Below are positions 17,679 to 26,917 of a DNA stretch of 64,000 nucleotides, in pieces; the first letter of the stretch is position 1, and each line of letters starts with the position of its first letter. The notes under the pieces are model-generated. The model had not been told where the DNA came from. It searched no databases and saw only the letters and a list, made by a program, of their open reading frames with translations. This DNA comes from Treponema denticola (GTDB taxonomy: Bacteria > Spirochaetota > Spirochaetia > Treponematales > Treponemataceae), in assembly GCF_024181405.1 (NCBI RefSeq), contig NZ_CP051302.1:310001-374000 (forward strand). The letters run 5' to 3'. The position numbers and the translations under genes were made by a program.

Positions 17679-19461
17679 CTTTTTTTCCTCCGTCAATTTG
17701 TAGGTCAGCATCTTCAGCTTGCATAAGTTCCGCAGAATGGCTGTGCTGGTATTCAAACTGCTCCGCATACCAGCCGCCTTCCTTTATAAGTTTTTCGTGC
17801 GTTCCTTGCTGAATAATTTTACCGTCATCCAGCACAATTATTTTGTCTGCATGCTGAACAGCCGAAAGACGGTGTGCCGATATAATGCAGATATTAAATG
17901 AAGAAGATTTTTTTAGGTTTTCGATTATCTTAACTTCAGTGTCCGCATCGACGGCAGAAATGGCATCATCCAAAATCAAAACTTCCGGTTCTTTAAGAAG
18001 AGCACGGGCAAGGGCAATTCGCTGCCTTTGCCCTCCTGAAAGCATAACACCTTTTTCTCCTATTTTTGTATCGATCCCGTTTGTAAGTTTTTCAATGTCG
18101 CTTTTTACATCAGCCGCTTCCAAAACCTTTAATATTTTTTCTTTTTCAATTTCCTTTTCATAAAAGCATAAGTTTTCACAAACGATTCCCGATAAAAGTT
18201 GAGGACGCTGACTTACATAAGCGGTCTTGTTTCTAAAAGAAAAAATATCGCAATTTTTTAAGGGAATATTATTTATGAAGATATTTTCATTTTGAGGATA
18301 GAGGCTGAAAAATTGTTTTATCAAACTTGTTTTACCCGAACCGGTTTTTCCGGTAATTCCTAAAATTTCTCCCTGTGAAATTTCAAAGGAAATATCCTGT
18401 AAAACTTTCTTTTCGGAATCGGAATATGCAAAGCTGAAATTTTTAAAAGAAATTTTTTCTATTCTTTCGATTTTTTCTTTGTTTCCCATGGACGGAAATT
18501 CGTTGTTATCTCTTATAAGAGCATTTATTCTGTCGATAGCTGCATCTGCCGACTTTTGAATTTGTAAGTAAAAGCCGCTTGCCATTCCGCTCCATGCAAT
18601 CATTCCGACAAAAACAAAAAATGAAACAAGATTCCCTGAAGTAATTTCTCCTATGTGTACAAGGTAACCGCCGTAGCAAAAAGCTATTATGATACAAAGA
18701 TTTGTAATAAAGGCTGTACATGGCTGCAAAATAGAGGTTAGTTTAACTTGTGCATAAAGAACCGAAAAATAATTTTTAACAATGGAAGAAAGTTTTTTTA
18801 ACCTGACTTGCTCATTCACGTAACAGCGTATAAGTTTTATTCCTTCAGCGAGCTCCAAAATACCTTGGTTGACCTTGGAAAATTCCGCATAGGTTTTACC
18901 CGTTCTATCTTTTATTGCTTTACCTAACGAAAAATAAATAATAGTTATAAGCGGTATTGGGAGGACAACTGCAAGGGTTAACTTCCATGAAATTAAAACC
19001 GACATCATAAAAATTGCAGCTCCGGGATAGGCAAAGGAATCCATCAGCATTATAAAACCGTTAGCAAAATAATTTTCTACGGCCGTGACATCATTTGAGG
19101 TGCGAGCCAAAATATCGCCTGAAGTATATTTTTTAAAAAACGGCGGAGTCTTTTTTAAAACCGACGAAATTATTTTTTTTCTAAAAAGATAAGCCGCCCT
19201 GTTTCCAGAATTGTGAATAAAGAACATAAACATGGAAGAAAAAAAATATCCCATACAGGTGAAAAAAATTATTTTTACCACATACGCAATAAGGGCACTT
19301 TGTGTCATAGTAGCATTTTTTAATTCATCTACGGCAAGACCTATGTAGTATCCCGGCACGACCGTCAAAAACTCATCCGAAAGTAAAAAGAAACCTCCAA
19401 ACATTCTTTTAAGCCTGATAGATTTAAAAATCTCTTCGGCTTCCTTTTGTATCTTAAACAT
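17668..19461 (-). CDS. Heterodimeric ABC exporter subunit with degenerate Walker B
   Basis: A 597-residue half-transporter with transmembrane helices in residues 20-310 and an ATPase domain with GKTGSGKTS, an intact signature LSGGQRQR and VLILDDAISAVD, where the usual catalytic Glu is Asp. The intact signature completes the consensus ATP site with the partner's intact Walker A/B; the other site should be weak. It is the upstream gene of the minus-strand pair and faces pepT across a 229-base divergent region. Confidence 0.9.
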   Translation of the reverse strand: MFKIQKEAEEIFKSIRLKRMFGGFFLLSDEFLTVVPGYYIGLAVDELKNATMTQSALIAYVVKIIFFTCMGYFFSSMFMFFIHNSGNRAAYLFRKKIISSVLKKTPPFFKKYTSGDILARTSNDVTAVENYFANGFIMLMDSFAYPGAAIFMMSVLISWKLTLAVVLPIPLITIIYFSLGKAIKDRTGKTYAEFSKVNQGILELAEGIKLIRCYVNEQVRLKKLSSIVKNYFSVLYAQVKLTSILQPCTAFITNLCIIIAFCYGGYLVHIGEITSGNLVSFFVFVGMIAWSGMASGFYLQIQKSADAAIDRINALIRDNNEFPSMGNKEKIERIEKISFKNFSFAYSDSEKKVLQDISFEISQGEILGITGKTGSGKTSLIKQFFSLYPQNENIFINNIPLKNCDIFSFRNKTAYVSQRPQLLSGIVCENLCFYEKEIEKEKILKVLEAADVKSDIEKLTNGIDTKIGEKGVMLSGGQRQRIALARALLKEPEVLILDDAISAVDADTEVKIIENLKKSSSFNICIISAHRLSAVQHADKIIVLDDGKIIQQGTHEKLIKEGGWYAEQFEYQHSHSAELMQAEDADLQIDGGKKDER

Positions 19462-19690
19462 AACTACTCCGATGTCTCTAAAATATTGTAAACTTAATCT
19501 TACAAAAGAGTATAATATATCGGAACCAATATTGTCAATAGTTTAGATATTTTTTATTAAAAGGAATTTTATACATTTACCTCAGAATTCTCCAAGACAT
19601 ACACATTGTTCTACTTCTCCCCACTTTACACAAGCCCTTAAAAGTGCTAGGCTGTTCATCGTAAACTATAACATTTTTACAGGAGATATT

Positions 19691-20896
19691 ATGGATTATC
19701 TTAAAAGATTTCAAAAATACATTTCGATGGACACTAAGTCCAACGAAGAAAATGAATGTTGTCCCAGTACTCCCGGACAGCTTGAGCTGGGAAAATACCT
19801 TGTAAAAGAATTGACCGAGATGGGCTTAAAGGCCGAGCAGGATGAGCACGGTTATGTTTATTCGGCCATTCCTGCAAACACCGATAAAAAGGTTCCTGCA
19901 ATCGGTTTTATAGCCCACATGGACACGGCTCCCGATTTGGACGGCAAGTGCGTAAATCCGAAAGTTTTTGTGTACAAGGGCGGGGATATTAAACTCAATG
20001 ATGAGTACACCATGACCGTCAAAGATTTTCCCTTCTTAAAAGAGCTTGAAGGTCAGGAGATTATTACAACCGACGGAACGACCCTCTTGGGTGCAGACGA
20101 TAAGGCCGGTATTACAATCATCATGGGTGCTATAGAATATCTTTTGGCTCATCCCGAAATTAAACACGGCGAAATAAAAATCGGTTTTACTCCCGATGAA
20201 GAAATCGGAAGAGGCGCCGATCTTTTTGATGTAAAAAAATTCGGAGCGGACTTTGCCTATACCGTAGACGGCGGCCCCTTGGGTGAACTCGAATACGAAA
20301 ACTTTAATGCCGCAAGCGTTAAGATAGAAATTCAAGGAAAGAATGTGCACCCGGGTTCTGCAAAGAATATGATGGTTAATTCTCTTTCCGCTGCGAGAGA
20401 ATTGGAGAATATGCTTCCCGAAGAACAAAAGCCGGAATACACTGAAGGCTATGAGGGCTTTATTCATTTAACCTCGATTGAAGGAAGCGTTGATTTTACA
20501 AAGATGTCTTACATTATCCGCGATCACTTTATGGAAAGCTTCCTTCACAAAAAAGAACTTATGAAGGCTGCGGTCGATTTTTTAAATAAAAAATACGGCA
20601 ACATAATCAAGATGGAAATAAAAGATTCCTATTACAACATGAAAGAAAAAATCGAACCGCACATGGAAATAATTGAGCTTGCAAAAAAATCTATGACTGA
20701 TGTCGGTATTGAACCCCATATAGTTCCTGTTAGGGGAGGTACTGACGGAGCCCGCCTTTCTTTTATGGGGCTTCCCTGTCCGAACCTTTTTGCAGGCGGT
20801 TATAATTTTCACGGCCGCTTCGAGCTCATCCCCACAAAATCAATCAAAAAGGGAATTGAACTTGTAGTAAAAATTGTCGAAAATAACGCAAAATAG
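19691..20896 (+). CDS. pepT: Peptidase T (tripeptide aminopeptidase)
   Basis: A 401-residue M20 metallopeptidase that removes the N-terminal residue of tripeptides in the cytoplasm. Motifs include GFIAHMDTAPD with the zinc His-x-Asp, TTLLGADDKAG with the bridging Asp, PDEEIGRGA with the catalytic Glu-Glu, and a late PVRGGTDGARLSFMGLPCPN segment carrying metal ligands. The length is normal for PepT. The start ATG 19691 follows AGGAG. It is a single-gene unit ending at a hairpin before the convergent phnE gene. Confidence 0.96.
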   Translation: MDYLKRFQKYISMDTKSNEENECCPSTPGQLELGKYLVKELTEMGLKAEQDEHGYVYSAIPANTDKKVPAIGFIAHMDTAPDLDGKCVNPKVFVYKGGDIKLNDEYTMTVKDFPFLKELEGQEIITTDGTTLLGADDKAGITIIMGAIEYLLAHPEIKHGEIKIGFTPDEEIGRGADLFDVKKFGADFAYTVDGGPLGELEYENFNAASVKIEIQGKNVHPGSAKNMMVNSLSAARELENMLPEEQKPEYTEGYEGFIHLTSIEGSVDFTKMSYIIRDHFMESFLHKKELMKAAVDFLNKKYGNIIKMEIKDSYYNMKEKIEPHMEIIELAKKSMTDVGIEPHIVPVRGGTDGARLSFMGLPCPNLFAGGYNFHGRFELIPTKSIKKGIELVVKIVENNAK

Positions 20897-20911
20897 TTTT
20901 TGCTTCAATGC

Positions 20912-20952
20912 TAACGGGGCAGTAAGAATTATTTTGATTCTTTCTGTCTCGT
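20912..20952. terminator. Hairpin between convergent pepT and phnE
   Basis: 20912-20928 pairs with 20936-20952 over 17 positions (two G-U pairs and one mismatch), with a 7-base loop. The following bases are T-rich only in part (TTAAATTT). Its position between two convergent genes suggests a bidirectional terminator. Confidence 0.45.
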
Positions 20953-20965
20953 TAAATTTAAAAGT

Positions 20966-21790
20966 CTAATGCCTAATTCTGTTTCTTATCCTTGTCGAAG
21001 ATATTTCCAAAATAATTGCCGTTCCGAAAATAAGATAGGATATAAAGCCGACTTCACTCATATTAAAGTTTAAAGAGCCTGCCATAAAAAGCTCGTAACC
21101 TATTCCGCCGGCTCCTGCCGCAGCTCCTACGGCAACAGCATTTCCGAAGTTAATTTCAAATCTAAAAAAGCTCCACGAGATTAGATTGTTTATCGAAGCG
21201 GGGAGAACTGCCTGACTTATAATTTCGATATAGCTTGCCCCGCAGGCTTTTAAGGCCTCAATCGTTTTTTTGTCTATGCCGTCAAAGCTTTCCGAAAAAC
21301 CTTTTACGAGATAGGCTGTGCTGTGGAAGCTCATGCCTAGGACGGCGGCCTCTGCTCCTATGTTTGCAACTACCGAAAATATTAAAACCCAAATAATTGT
21401 AGGCACGGAGCGGATAAGGGACATTGCCGTTCTTATAATTTTTACAAGATACTTGTTTGAAAGATTTTCCGAGGCGGCTATCCCTAAAAAGAAAGCAAGC
21501 ACCACTCCGAAAACGGTAGTTAAAAGGGCAAGGCTTAAACTTACCAAAAGAGAAAAAAATATGTCCGCATAAGAATATTTTTGCGACAGCTTAGGGTAAA
21601 AAAATAAATCTTTTGAATATTCCGTAAATTGCAAAAAAGCCTTTTGAATTCCATAGTCGGGCTTTTCCATTTTAAATAAGCTTATAAGTGTAAGGCTTGA
21701 TAAAAAAATAAGAACAAATAAAATTAATACTCTTTGCTTTGAGAATCTTCTTATTTTTATTTTTTTAATTTTGTTTGCTCGCTCAATCAT
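20966..21790 (-). CDS. Phosphonate-type ABC transporter permease (PhnE-like), second copy
   Basis: A 274-residue integral membrane protein with an N-terminal helix (about 19-39) and four or five more. It contains the permease coupling region with EALKACGASYIEIISQAVLPASIN, the EAA loop that docks with the ATPase. It belongs with the neighbouring permease and PhnC-like ATPase, with a four-base ATGA overlap. No substrate-binding protein is encoded next to it, so phosphonate as substrate is only a family-based guess. Confidence 0.85.
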   Translation of the reverse strand: MIERANKIKKIKIRRFSKQRVLILFVLIFLSSLTLISLFKMEKPDYGIQKAFLQFTEYSKDLFFYPKLSQKYSYADIFFSLLVSLSLALLTTVFGVVLAFFLGIAASENLSNKYLVKIIRTAMSLIRSVPTIIWVLIFSVVANIGAEAAVLGMSFHSTAYLVKGFSESFDGIDKKTIEALKACGASYIEIISQAVLPASINNLISWSFFRFEINFGNAVAVGAAAGAGGIGYELFMAGSLNFNMSEVGFISYLIFGTAIILEISSTRIRNRIRH

Positions 21791-22656
21791 AAAAGAATCC
21801 GCCTTATTTTATTTGAAAGAATATCGATGAGTAAAACTATGATTACAAGGCATAGAATAATTAAGCCCGCACTGTTATAACGGAAACTTTTAAAATAAAG
21901 GTTAAATAAAAAACCTATTCCCGTTCCCGTTAAAATTCCTATTAGAGCCGAGTCCCTCACATTTGTTTCAACCGTGTATAAGAGCCACGAAACAAGGCCG
22001 GGTGCTATACTTGGGAATACGGCAGTAAAGAGGGCAGAAAAATATGGAACGCCCGCAGCCCGTAACGCCGTAAAAGATTCTTCGCTTGTTTCTTCTATCA
22101 TTTCCTTAAAAGCTCTTACCAGATGACCCAAGGTAATTATAAAGAGAGCTAAAAAACCGGTAAAATTATTTTGTTTAAACGAAAATAATAAAAGCATTGC
22201 CCATGCCACCAGCGGAATGTTTCTTAAAAACGAAGCTATAAGGGTAAGGATTATTTGAAAGGGTTTATTTATTCCTGTGGTTTGAGAACCGAGGAGGGCT
22301 AAGATAAGGGCAAAAAAAGCCGCAGCGGTAGTTGCCGAGGCTGCTATTACACAGGTTTCGCCTAAGGTTTTTATTATAATCGGGATATGTTTTAAACTTT
22401 CATTGTCGGGTATAAAGTTTTTTATAAGCCAAGCTATTGCAAGGGGAAATTTAAAAACTGCTTTAAGGTCTTTAAAGCCGGTTATATTTGATGCAAAATA
22501 ATATATTAAAATAAGACTTAAAAGAATAATACTTGCCTTTAGTTTTTTCTTCGCAAAAAAGATTTGTTTTTTTTCCCAAGAGTATGAAGTTTCTTTTTTA
22601 TGATAATGTCTTTTCTTTTTTTTGTCATCAGAGTAAATTTTTAAATCAAACTTCAT
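21787..22656 (-). CDS. Phosphonate-type ABC transporter permease (PhnE-like), first copy
   Basis: A 289-residue permease with a basic N-terminal tail (Lys-rich residues 8-35) and five to six transmembrane segments. It has the EAA loop ALRAAGVPYFSALFTAVFPSIA, and its C-terminus ends in NKIRRILL. It overlaps both neighbours by four bases, so phnC and the two permeases are a tightly coupled operon. Two different PhnE permeases with one ATPase is a known arrangement for this family. Confidence 0.86.
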   Translation of the reverse strand: MKFDLKIYSDDKKKKRHYHKKETSYSWEKKQIFFAKKKLKASIILLSLILIYYFASNITGFKDLKAVFKFPLAIAWLIKNFIPDNESLKHIPIIIKTLGETCVIAASATTAAAFFALILALLGSQTTGINKPFQIILTLIASFLRNIPLVAWAMLLLFSFKQNNFTGFLALFIITLGHLVRAFKEMIEETSEESFTALRAAGVPYFSALFTAVFPSIAPGLVSWLLYTVETNVRDSALIGILTGTGIGFLFNLYFKSFRYNSAGLIILCLVIIVLLIDILSNKIRRILL

Positions 22657-23423
22657 AGAGTTTTTTCTCCGCTGTCCATAGAAACATTTGTAAAAATTTC
22701 TTTGTGCAAGACTTCATCGTTTAAGGAATCGGGTCTTCCGTCAAAAACTATTTTCCCGTTATTGAGAGCGATGATTCTGTCGGCATATTTTTTTGCAGCT
22801 TCCATTTGGTGTAAACTTATAAGGCAGGCAATGTTTTTGTTTACTGCGAATTCTTTGATATAATTTAAAACCGTTTCTGCCGACTGGGGGTCAAGGGAGG
22901 CTATGGGCTCATCGCATAATAAAAGCTTCGGGTTTTGCATTAAGGCTCTTGCAATTCCTATTCTTTGTTTTTGACCGCCGCTTAATTCGCTGCATCTTTG
23001 AAAGGCAAATTCTTCCATGCCTACGGTTTGTAAAAGAGAAAAAGCTTTTTCTTTTTCTTCTTCGGTATAAAGGCCTAGGGCTCCGCGGTAAGAAGGAATT
23101 GAGCCGAGGCAGCCGTGCAAAACATTTTCGACGGCATTAAGACGCTCGACCAGATTATAATTTTGAAAAATCATTCCTATCTTTGAGCGGTATTGTCTTA
23201 ATTTTTTTCCTTTAAGCTTGTTTATTTTTTCTCCTAAAAAAATAACTTCTCCTTCATCCGGCTCAACCAAGCGGTTTATACATCTAAGCATTGTAGATTT
23301 TCCGGCTCCCGATAGGCCTATTATTGCAAGGATTTCTCCTTCTTCTATTTTAAAAGAAATGCTTTGTAAGGCCCTTCGTCCCGAAGGATAAGTTTTTGAA
23401 ATATTTTTAAGTTCAAGAATCAC
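22653..23423 (-). CDS. phnC: Phosphonate-type ABC transporter ATPase (PhnC-like)
   Basis: A 256-residue ABC ATPase with Walker A GLSGAGKST, Q-loop QNYNLVERLNAVENVLHG, signature LSGGQKQR and Walker B LLLCDEPIASLDP. The long segment after the Q-loop, including GCLGSIPSYRGALGLYTEEE, is typical of PhnC. I chose GTG 23423 because GGAGGG sits eight bases upstream; the longer frame would begin inside the argF terminator region. It follows argF on the minus strand but a hairpin terminator lies between them. Confidence 0.9.
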   Translation of the reverse strand: MILELKNISKTYPSGRRALQSISFKIEEGEILAIIGLSGAGKSTMLRCINRLVEPDEGEVIFLGEKINKLKGKKLRQYRSKIGMIFQNYNLVERLNAVENVLHGCLGSIPSYRGALGLYTEEEKEKAFSLLQTVGMEEFAFQRCSELSGGQKQRIGIARALMQNPKLLLCDEPIASLDPQSAETVLNYIKEFAVNKNIACLISLHQMEAAKKYADRIIALNNGKIVFDGRPDSLNDEVLHKEIFTNVSMDSGEKTL

Positions 23424-23435
23424 AAGGCTTCCCTC

Positions 23436-23477
23436 CAAAAAATTAAAGACTCTTCCTAAAGTTTTTAGAAAGAGTCT
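23436..23477 (-). terminator. Rho-independent terminator after argF
   Basis: On the minus strand, 23477-23470 pairs with 23454-23447 (8 bp), extended inward by five more pairs after one mismatch, with a short loop. It is followed by TTTAATTTTTT. It sits between the argF stop (23501) and the phnC Shine-Dalgarno (about 23435), so it would end the argF transcript or limit read-through into phnC. Confidence 0.65.
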
Positions 23478-23500
23478 CAGGTTAGCAAATATAAAAAAGA

Positions 23501-24517
23501 TTAGCACATTGTGGCATACATAACAGCCTTGATTGTATGCATGCGGTTTTCGGCTTCATCAAAAACAACGGATTTATGAGATTCAAAAACCTCGTTTGTA
23601 ACTTCCATTTCGGGAAGACCGAACTTTTTGTGAATCTCCTGACCCTTAGTTGTCTTTAGGTCATGGAAGGAGGGGAGGCAGTGCAAGAAGATTGCATCCT
23701 TGTCTGCATTGTCCATAGCAGCCTTGTTTACCTGATAGGGCTTTAAGAGCTTAATGCGTTCTTCCCATACGCTGTCGGGTTCTCCCATAGATACCCAAAT
23801 GTCGGTATAAAGAACATGAGCACCCTTTGTGCCTTCGTTTACATTTTCGGTAAGGGTTACGCTTCCGCCTGTTTGGGCTGCGATTTTCTTTGCTTCGGCT
23901 GCCAAGTCTTCAGTGGGGAAGAGGTGCTTGGGCGAACACGCTGTAAAGTGCATTCCCATTTTCACGCAGGCTATCATGAGGGAGTTGGCTACGTTGTTTC
24001 GGGCATCTCCCATGTATGTAAATTTAAGCCCCTTTAAATAACCGAATTTTTCTTCGATTGTAAGAAGGTCTGCAAGCATTTGAGTCGGGTGGAAAAGGTC
24101 GGTTAATCCGTTCCATACGGGAACACCGGAATATTCGGCCAATGTTTCTACAAGCTCTTGGCTGAAGCCTCTGTACTCGATACCGTCATACATTCTTCCT
24201 AAAACACGGGCTGTGTCTTCGATAGATTCTTTATGTCCCATCTGTGAAGAATTGGGATCAAGGTAGGTAACGCCCATTCCAAGGTCATAACCTGCAACTT
24301 CAAAAGAGCATCGTGTTCTTGTAGAGGTTTTTTCAAAAAGAAGAACGATGTTTTTTCCTTCTAGGTATCTGTGAGGAATTCCGGCCCTTTTCATGTCTTT
24401 AAAATTTTTTGAAAGGTCAAGTAAATAGCGGATTTCGTCTGTAGTAAAATCCAACAATTTTAGAAAGCTTCTTCCGCGCAAGTTTTTTGCGCTCTTTCCG
24501 CGAATTTCTTTAAGCAT
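23501..24517 (-). CDS. argF: Ornithine carbamoyltransferase
   Basis: A 338-residue enzyme with the carbamoyl-phosphate site [11 protein letters not shown], the [11 protein letters not shown] loop and the C-terminal HCLPSFHD cysteine loop that binds ornithine. It interconverts ornithine plus carbamoyl phosphate with citrulline. In treponemes lacking arginine synthesis it likely works in the catabolic direction of the arginine deiminase route, but no other gene of that route is in this window. The length is typical. Confidence 0.96.
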   Translation of the reverse strand: MLKEIRGKSAKNLRGRSFLKLLDFTTDEIRYLLDLSKNFKDMKRAGIPHRYLEGKNIVLLFEKTSTRTRCSFEVAGYDLGMGVTYLDPNSSQMGHKESIEDTARVLGRMYDGIEYRGFSQELVETLAEYSGVPVWNGLTDLFHPTQMLADLLTIEEKFGYLKGLKFTYMGDARNNVANSLMIACVKMGMHFTACSPKHLFPTEDLAAEAKKIAAQTGGSVTLTENVNEGTKGAHVLYTDIWVSMGEPDSVWEERIKLLKPYQVNKAAMDNADKDAIFLHCLPSFHDLKTTKGQEIHKKFGLPEMEVTNEVFESHKSVVFDEAENRMHTIKAVMYATMC

Positions 24518-24624
24518 AGTTTTAACTCCTTAAGATGCTATTGATGAATGGGAACAATATATCAGCTTTTGCAAAAATAATCCAGTACCTTTTAAGATTG
24601 TACTTTTTTTGTTTTAAGCTGTGG

Positions 24625-25470
24625 TTATTCTCCTATCCTTCTCCAATGCCAGCCGAATACGGAGTGGGCGTTTGTTACAACCATAAAGGCTTCCGGGTCG
24701 TTTGCGGCAAGATAGCTTTTTACCTTTACAAAGTCCCTGCGGCTCATAACGGTTTGAATGACCGAGCGTTCGGCTCTTGTGTAAGCTCCCGTTGCCTTAT
24801 ATACGTTTGCCGAACGGCCTAGTTCCACCATAAAGCGGCAAAGCTCATCGGGCTTATCCGTATTTATAACGCAGTATTTGCTTACATTTAGACCGTCGAT
24901 TGTAGAGTCTATGACAAGTCCGTTTATTATTACGCCCACCAACGAAAACAAGGCTATTTCGGTTCCGTAAGCAAAGCCCGCAAAAACTGTAATGGTAAAG
25001 TCCGTAATTAAGCAGCCCTTTCCCAAGTCGAGGCCGAAATATTTTTGTAGTATCATTGCAAAGATATCGCTTCCTCCGGTTGATGCATACTGATTTAAAA
25101 CTATGCCTACGCCTCCCCCGTAGAGTATGACGGCAATTACCAGCTGTAAGAATTTGTCGTTTACAATCGGCCCCTGCAATGGAACAAAGATTTCCAAAAG
25201 CCATACGGCTCCTGAAAGCCCAAGGCTCGCACAAACCGTTTTAAGACCGAATTTGTTTCCGATGATTAAAAAGCCGAGAGCAAACAGAAAAATGTTTACT
25301 ACAACAAGTAAGGCTCCTGTAGAAAGCGGAAGGTATTTTGACAATACCAAGGCCATTCCTGTGGCCCCGCCCAAGGATAATTTTGAAGGCAACAAGAAAA
25401 AATGAATACCTGATGCTATCATCAAAACTCCGCAAACAATGTAAAAAAAACTTAATAATTTTTCTTTCAT
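24625..25470 (-). CDS. YitT-family membrane protein
   Basis: A 281-residue protein with five or six transmembrane helices in residues 5-180 and a soluble C-terminal DUF2179-type domain (VINTDKPDELCRFMVELGRS, then the AYTRAERSVIQTVMSRRD motif). YitT proteins are common but their transport role is unproven. I chose ATG 25470, which has GGGAAAA upstream, over an in-frame start 18 codons earlier. Confidence 0.9.
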   Translation of the reverse strand: MKEKLLSFFYIVCGVLMIASGIHFFLLPSKLSLGGATGMALVLSKYLPLSTGALLVVVNIFLFALGFLIIGNKFGLKTVCASLGLSGAVWLLEIFVPLQGPIVNDKFLQLVIAVILYGGGVGIVLNQYASTGGSDIFAMILQKYFGLDLGKGCLITDFTITVFAGFAYGTEIALFSLVGVIINGLVIDSTIDGLNVSKYCVINTDKPDELCRFMVELGRSANVYKATGAYTRAERSVIQTVMSRRDFVKVKSYLAANDPEAFMVVTNAHSVFGWHWRRIGE

Positions 25471-25544
25471 TTTTTTTCCCTTATAACAAAAATAGAATTT
25501 ATTTGAATTTGAAAAAGTAAACAATTACAATTTAGATCATTTGC

Positions 25545-26891
25545 TTATTTTTTTAAGTTAAGAATTTCGGTTGCCTTTTTTTTCCATTTTCCTGAACAAT
25601 AGTAAAAGAGTGTTAAAAGAAAGCCTGCAGCTGATCCAACCGAAACGGCAAGCCAGATCCCATCCGAGCCTAAATATCGAGACAGAACAGCTGCTGCCGG
25701 TACTCTAAACACCCACATAGCCAATAATGTTGAAATCATCGGAAAAACCGTTTCTCCTGCTCCTCGTATAACTCCGTTTAGAGTAAATGTTATTGTATTA
25801 AAAAAATATGCAGGTGCAACTATTATTAAGTATCTTGCGCCCAATTCAATTACTTCCGGATTATTTACAAAAAGGAACATAACTGCCTTACCGAAAATAA
25901 CTATTGCCGTAGTAGCCGTAATTGTAATTCCGAGTCCTAAAAATAATGAAGCCCGCAAACCTTTTTTTACTCTGTCTAATCTTCCGGCTCCTATGTTTTG
26001 GCCTGTAAAGGATGAAAGGGCAACGCCTATATTTAGGGCTGGCATTACAATAAAGCCGTCAAGTTTACCTGCGGCTGAATAGGCTGCTGCCGTTTGTGTA
26101 CCGAAGGTATTTACAATCGAAAGAAGGGCCATAAAACCTCCTCCGACCAAGGCTTGCTGTATTCCTGATGGAAAGCCCATTTTGATGGACTGAATACAAA
26201 TAGTTTTATCGAATTTTAATTTAAAAAAGTTTACTCTGAAATCCTTATATTTTATTCGACAATAAAATATAAGCCAAAAACAAGAAATAAATTGGGCTAT
26301 TATGGTTGCTATTGCAGCTCCCGCAATACCCCATTTGAATACTATTACAAAAAGACAGTCAAGACCTATATTTATTATTGTAGAGATGATTAGGGCATAA
26401 AGGGGTGTCATTGAATCCCCAAATCCTCTCAGCATTGCAGTAAAGGCATTATATATAAATAAAAAAATAATTCCTGTAAAGATGAGTCTTAAATAGATAA
26501 GGGCTTCCTCAAAGACATCGGAAGGTGTGTTCATTATTTTTAAGATATAAGGCGCAAAAACAATGCCTATAGCCGTAGCGATAAGCCCTGCCCAAAATAG
26601 TATTAATATACTTGTTTGAATTACCTTACTTATTTCTTCTTCTTTTTTTGCTCCGACAAATTGAGCTATTAAAATATTACAAGCCATAGTAAAACCTATG
26701 ACAAGGGATATAAAAATAAACCATACAGGGAAAGAAATACCTACGGCAGCAAGAGCATGATCGCCTATGCTTTTTCCGACTACAATGCTGTCAACAACAT
26801 TATATAATTGCTGAAAGATATTACCTAATAGCATCGGTAAGGAAAAAAGCGTTATTTGCTTTAGCTCATTTCCTTGAGTTAAGTTTTTCAT
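25545..26891 (-). CDS. MATE-family multidrug/sodium antiporter
   Basis: A 448-residue protein with twelve predicted helices and the MATE features FSLPMLLGNIFQQLYNVVDSIVVG at the N-terminus and a matching second half after residue about 230 (MGFPSGIQQALVGGGFMALL). MATE proteins export cationic drugs or metabolites using sodium or proton gradients. It lies 27 bases downstream of the adenylate cyclase on the same strand and may be cotranscribed. Substrate unknown. Confidence 0.93.
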   Translation of the reverse strand: MKNLTQGNELKQITLFSLPMLLGNIFQQLYNVVDSIVVGKSIGDHALAAVGISFPVWFIFISLVIGFTMACNILIAQFVGAKKEEEISKVIQTSILILFWAGLIATAIGIVFAPYILKIMNTPSDVFEEALIYLRLIFTGIIFLFIYNAFTAMLRGFGDSMTPLYALIISTIINIGLDCLFVIVFKWGIAGAAIATIIAQFISCFWLIFYCRIKYKDFRVNFFKLKFDKTICIQSIKMGFPSGIQQALVGGGFMALLSIVNTFGTQTAAAYSAAGKLDGFIVMPALNIGVALSSFTGQNIGAGRLDRVKKGLRASLFLGLGITITATTAIVIFGKAVMFLFVNNPEVIELGARYLIIVAPAYFFNTITFTLNGVIRGAGETVFPMISTLLAMWVFRVPAAAVLSRYLGSDGIWLAVSVGSAAGFLLTLFYYCSGKWKKKATEILNLKK

Positions 26892-26917
26892 ATTATTGTC
26901 CTTATAAATTAAGAGAT

